Positions 5,337 to 6,744 of a stretch of DNA of 6,744 bases are shown here, in pieces. Positions within the stretch are counted from its first letter, which is position 1, and the number at the start of each line of letters is the position of its first letter. Made by a program: the position numbers and the translations under genes. This DNA comes from Caulobacter sp. (GTDB lineage Bacteria; Pseudomonadota; Alphaproteobacteria; Caulobacterales; Caulobacteraceae), in the NCBI GenBank assembly GCA_014378155.1, contig JACMOF010000032.1, positions 1 to 6,744 of the forward strand, read 5' to 3'. Below the pieces are notes generated by a model, which worked only from the letters and a program-made list of their open reading frames with translations, did not search any database and was not told the DNA's origin.

Positions 5337-6176
5337 ATGAAAGCTCTGGCCTGTCTCACCGTCATCGGGGCTCTGCTCCTGGCCGCGCCCGCCAGCGCCC
5401 AAATCCACGAGCGCATCTATCCCGCCCCAACGGCCCCGCTCGACCTGGCGGGTCTGCCGACCGGCGCCGTGATTGACACCGTCCGGACCGCCGACGGACT
5501 GACCCTCAAGGGGCTGGAGATCGCGCCGCGAGACGGCAAGCCGACCTTGCTGATGTTCCACGGCAACGGCTCGAGCGCGGCGACCTCGATGCGCTGGCTC
5601 GCGCCGTTGCTCACCGAGGGCTATGGCTTGGTGGCGGCGGAATACCGCGAATACAGCGGCAATCCGGGTCGGGCCAGCGAGGCCGGACTGGCCGCCGACG
5701 CGGACGCGTTCTTCGCGCGAGCCCGTGCCGTGTCGGGGGGCGGAAAGCTGATCGTGGTGGGACACAGCCTGGGTGGCGGCGTCGCCTTTGGCCTGGCTCG
5801 GCGGCAAAAGCTCGACGCACTGGTGACCATCGGCACGTTCACCGATCTTCGAACCATGGCCCCGGCGGCGGCCCGATGGATGATCTCCGACCGCTATGAC
5901 AACGCCGGCGCGATCGTCACGCTCGACGAGCCTTGTTACCTCGTGCACGGCACGGCGGACCAGGTCGTGCCCTACGCCCATGGCCAAGCGTTGCGCGCCG
6001 CCGGGTCGAAGGCTCGCAAGGACGGCGCGCTGTTCACCGTCGGTGGCGCGGGCCATGGTCCCGACGGCGCGGTCCTGGCGATGATCCTGCGCGCCGTCGC
6101 GGCCAAGACCCAGGGCGGCGGCGTGATGAAGGTTCAGCTGCCGCCAGGGGTTCAGTTGACGCCGTTCGGCTCCTGA
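5337..6176 (+). CDS. Exported alpha/beta hydrolase
   Basis: This is a 279-residue serine hydrolase of the alpha/beta fold, resembling the BEM46/ABHD13-like group. Residues 1-21 form a signal peptide: MKAL, then a hydrophobic core, then ASA (19-21) as a type I signal peptidase site before Gln22. The protein is therefore probably periplasmic. FHGNGSSA (74-81) is the oxyanion-hole region, YREYSGNPG (103-111) the following strand/loop, GHSLGG (142-147) the nucleophile elbow with Ser144, HGTADQVVP (204-212) holds Asp208, and GAGHG (238-241 region) holds His240, giving a complete triad. The substrate cannot be told. The start follows a probable terminator hairpin and has no clear Shine-Dalgarno sequence, but the signal peptide begins at this ATG. 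It ends beside the YjbR-like pseudogene on the other strand. Confidence 0.88.
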   Translation: MKALACLTVIGALLLAAPASAQIHERIYPAPTAPLDLAGLPTGAVIDTVRTADGLTLKGLEIAPRDGKPTLLMFHGNGSSAATSMRWLAPLLTEGYGLVAAEYREYSGNPGRASEAGLAADADAFFARARAVSGGGKLIVVGHSLGGGVAFGLARRQKLDALVTIGTFTDLRTMAPAAARWMISDRYDNAGAIVTLDEPCYLVHGTADQVVPYAHGQALRAAGSKARKDGALFTVGGAGHGPDGAVLAMILRAVAAKTQGGGVMKVQLPPGVQLTPFGS

Positions 6177-6184
6177 CGGTGCGA

Positions 6185-6393
6185 ATGGTCGGTGACATAG
6201 AAGGTCTCCGGCTCGGCCTCGATCAGCATCTCGCGCTGGTCGAAGGTGATCCCCGGACAGACCGGGGCGTCGCCCTCGTCCCACAGCCGGGTCAGACCTT
6301 CCCGTGGGCCTTCAGTCAGGCATGGCCGCAGGATGTGCCGTCGGCGACGCCGGGCAGGCTGAAGGCGAAGGCGCGCACCGCGTCGAAGGTCAT
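6185..6393 (-). pseudogene. Degraded YjbR/MmcQ-like protein gene
   Basis: The minus strand from ATG 6393-6391 reads MTFDAVRAFAFSLPG, then a block ending GTSCG, like the start of the YjbR/MmcQ family of small uncharacterised cytoplasmic proteins (about 115-120 residues). The frame then meets TGA at 6318-6316, continues LKAHGKV, and meets a second TGA that looks like loss of one base near 6294. In the shifted frame it continues TRLWDEGD and REMLIEAEPETFYVTDH, again family-like. The expected HYR..P.VLVRL tail is missing: sequence beyond 6185 is unrelated and runs into the end of the hydrolase gene. I count one in-frame stop, one frameshift and a C-terminal truncation. The identification is from memory of the family pattern. 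Confidence 0.7.
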
Positions 6394-6442
6394 GGCCAAA
6401 GATCCCGTGGGCTGACGTATCGCCGCAGACTATAGGGACAAG

Positions 6443-6744
6443 ATGGACGCTGAAAACACCCTCTTGCCGCCTGGCGCTCCCTCGGGCCTTCCCTCGCCTG
6501 TGCTCGTGCTGGGGGCCACCAGCCTGATCGGGCGGTTCCTGCTGGCGCGGCTGAGCGCGGCGGGGATCGAATCCATGGCGCTGAGCCGTCGGCCGCCCAG
6601 CGACGATATCTGCTGGGTGGACGCGGATCTCGGCGATCCGGACCTGGCCAAGGCGCTGCCACAGGTGGGCACGGTGTTCTCGCTGTCGCCGATCTGGCTG
6701 CTGCCCCGGGCCCTGCCGGCCCTGAAGGCGCGCGGCCTGAGCCG
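6443..6744 (+). CDS. NAD(P)-binding Rossmann-fold protein, epimerase/SDR-like (partial)
   Basis: The frame is open from ATG 6443 to the right edge, giving 100 complete codons. After a short proline-rich start, VLVLGATSLIGRFLLARL (20-37) is a glycine-rich dinucleotide-binding turn of the atypical/extended short-chain dehydrogenase type (GATxxIG). It is followed by an acidic-rich second strand area (WVDADLGDP, 60-68) and TVFSLSPIW (77-85), which fits the usual fourth strand. The catalytic YxxxK would lie outside the window, so neither reaction nor substrate can be told. AGGGA (6434-6438) is a close ribosome binding site. Confidence 0.75.
   Translation, partial: MDAENTLLPPGAPSGLPSPVLVLGATSLIGRFLLARLSAAGIESMALSRRPPSDDICWVDADLGDPDLAKALPQVGTVFSLSPIWLLPRALPALKARGLS

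Overview
The window looks like chromosomal DNA from a GC-rich alphaproteobacterium, most probably Caulobacter or a close relative. I base this on the plant/alphaproteobacterial-type glutamate-cysteine ligase, two copies of a ~70 bp interspersed repeat of a kind I recall from alphaproteobacterial genomes, and one exact GTTC-N7-GTTC LexA box. The genus is an inference and was not checked against a database.

Layout. 3-119 (+) is the tail of a small membrane protein. 247-1605 (-) is gshA. 1872-2810 (+) is a TcmP-type 'three-Cys-motif partner' protein, and 2767-3522 (-) is a DUF5131 (phage Gp37/Gp68-like) three-cysteine protein; these two converge and overlap by 44 bp. 3685-4401 (-) is rsmE. 4513-5274 (+) is a polyphosphate kinase 2. 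5337-6176 (+) is an exported alpha/beta hydrolase. 6185-6393 (-) is a decayed YjbR/MmcQ-like pseudogene. 6443-6744 (+) is the start of an NAD(P)-binding Rossmann-fold protein that runs off the window.

The flanking genes are ordinary: glutathione synthesis, 16S rRNA modification, polyphosphate/nucleotide exchange and a periplasmic esterase-like enzyme. The stretch from about 1.7 to 3.6 kb differs. Hand-counted samples give 52-55% GC there, against about 73% in a sample of the PPK2 gene. It sits between rsmE and gshA, which have the same orientation and may once have been adjacent. It holds a two-gene cassette: an S-adenosylmethionine methyltransferase-like protein and a radical-SAM-like CX6CX2C protein.

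The most interesting observation is that the DUF5131 gene has a perfect alphaproteobacterial SOS box over its predicted -10 element, 18 nt upstream of its start codon. This suggests that the pair is a DNA-damage-inducible, horizontally acquired nucleic-acid repair, modification or defence module. TcmP has a strong ribosome binding site but no SOS box that I could find. Smaller points are a possible switching hairpin in the gshA leader, a hairpin over the rsmE ribosome binding site, an isoleucine at a normally acidic position in the PPK2 active-site motif, and the YjbR pseudogene.
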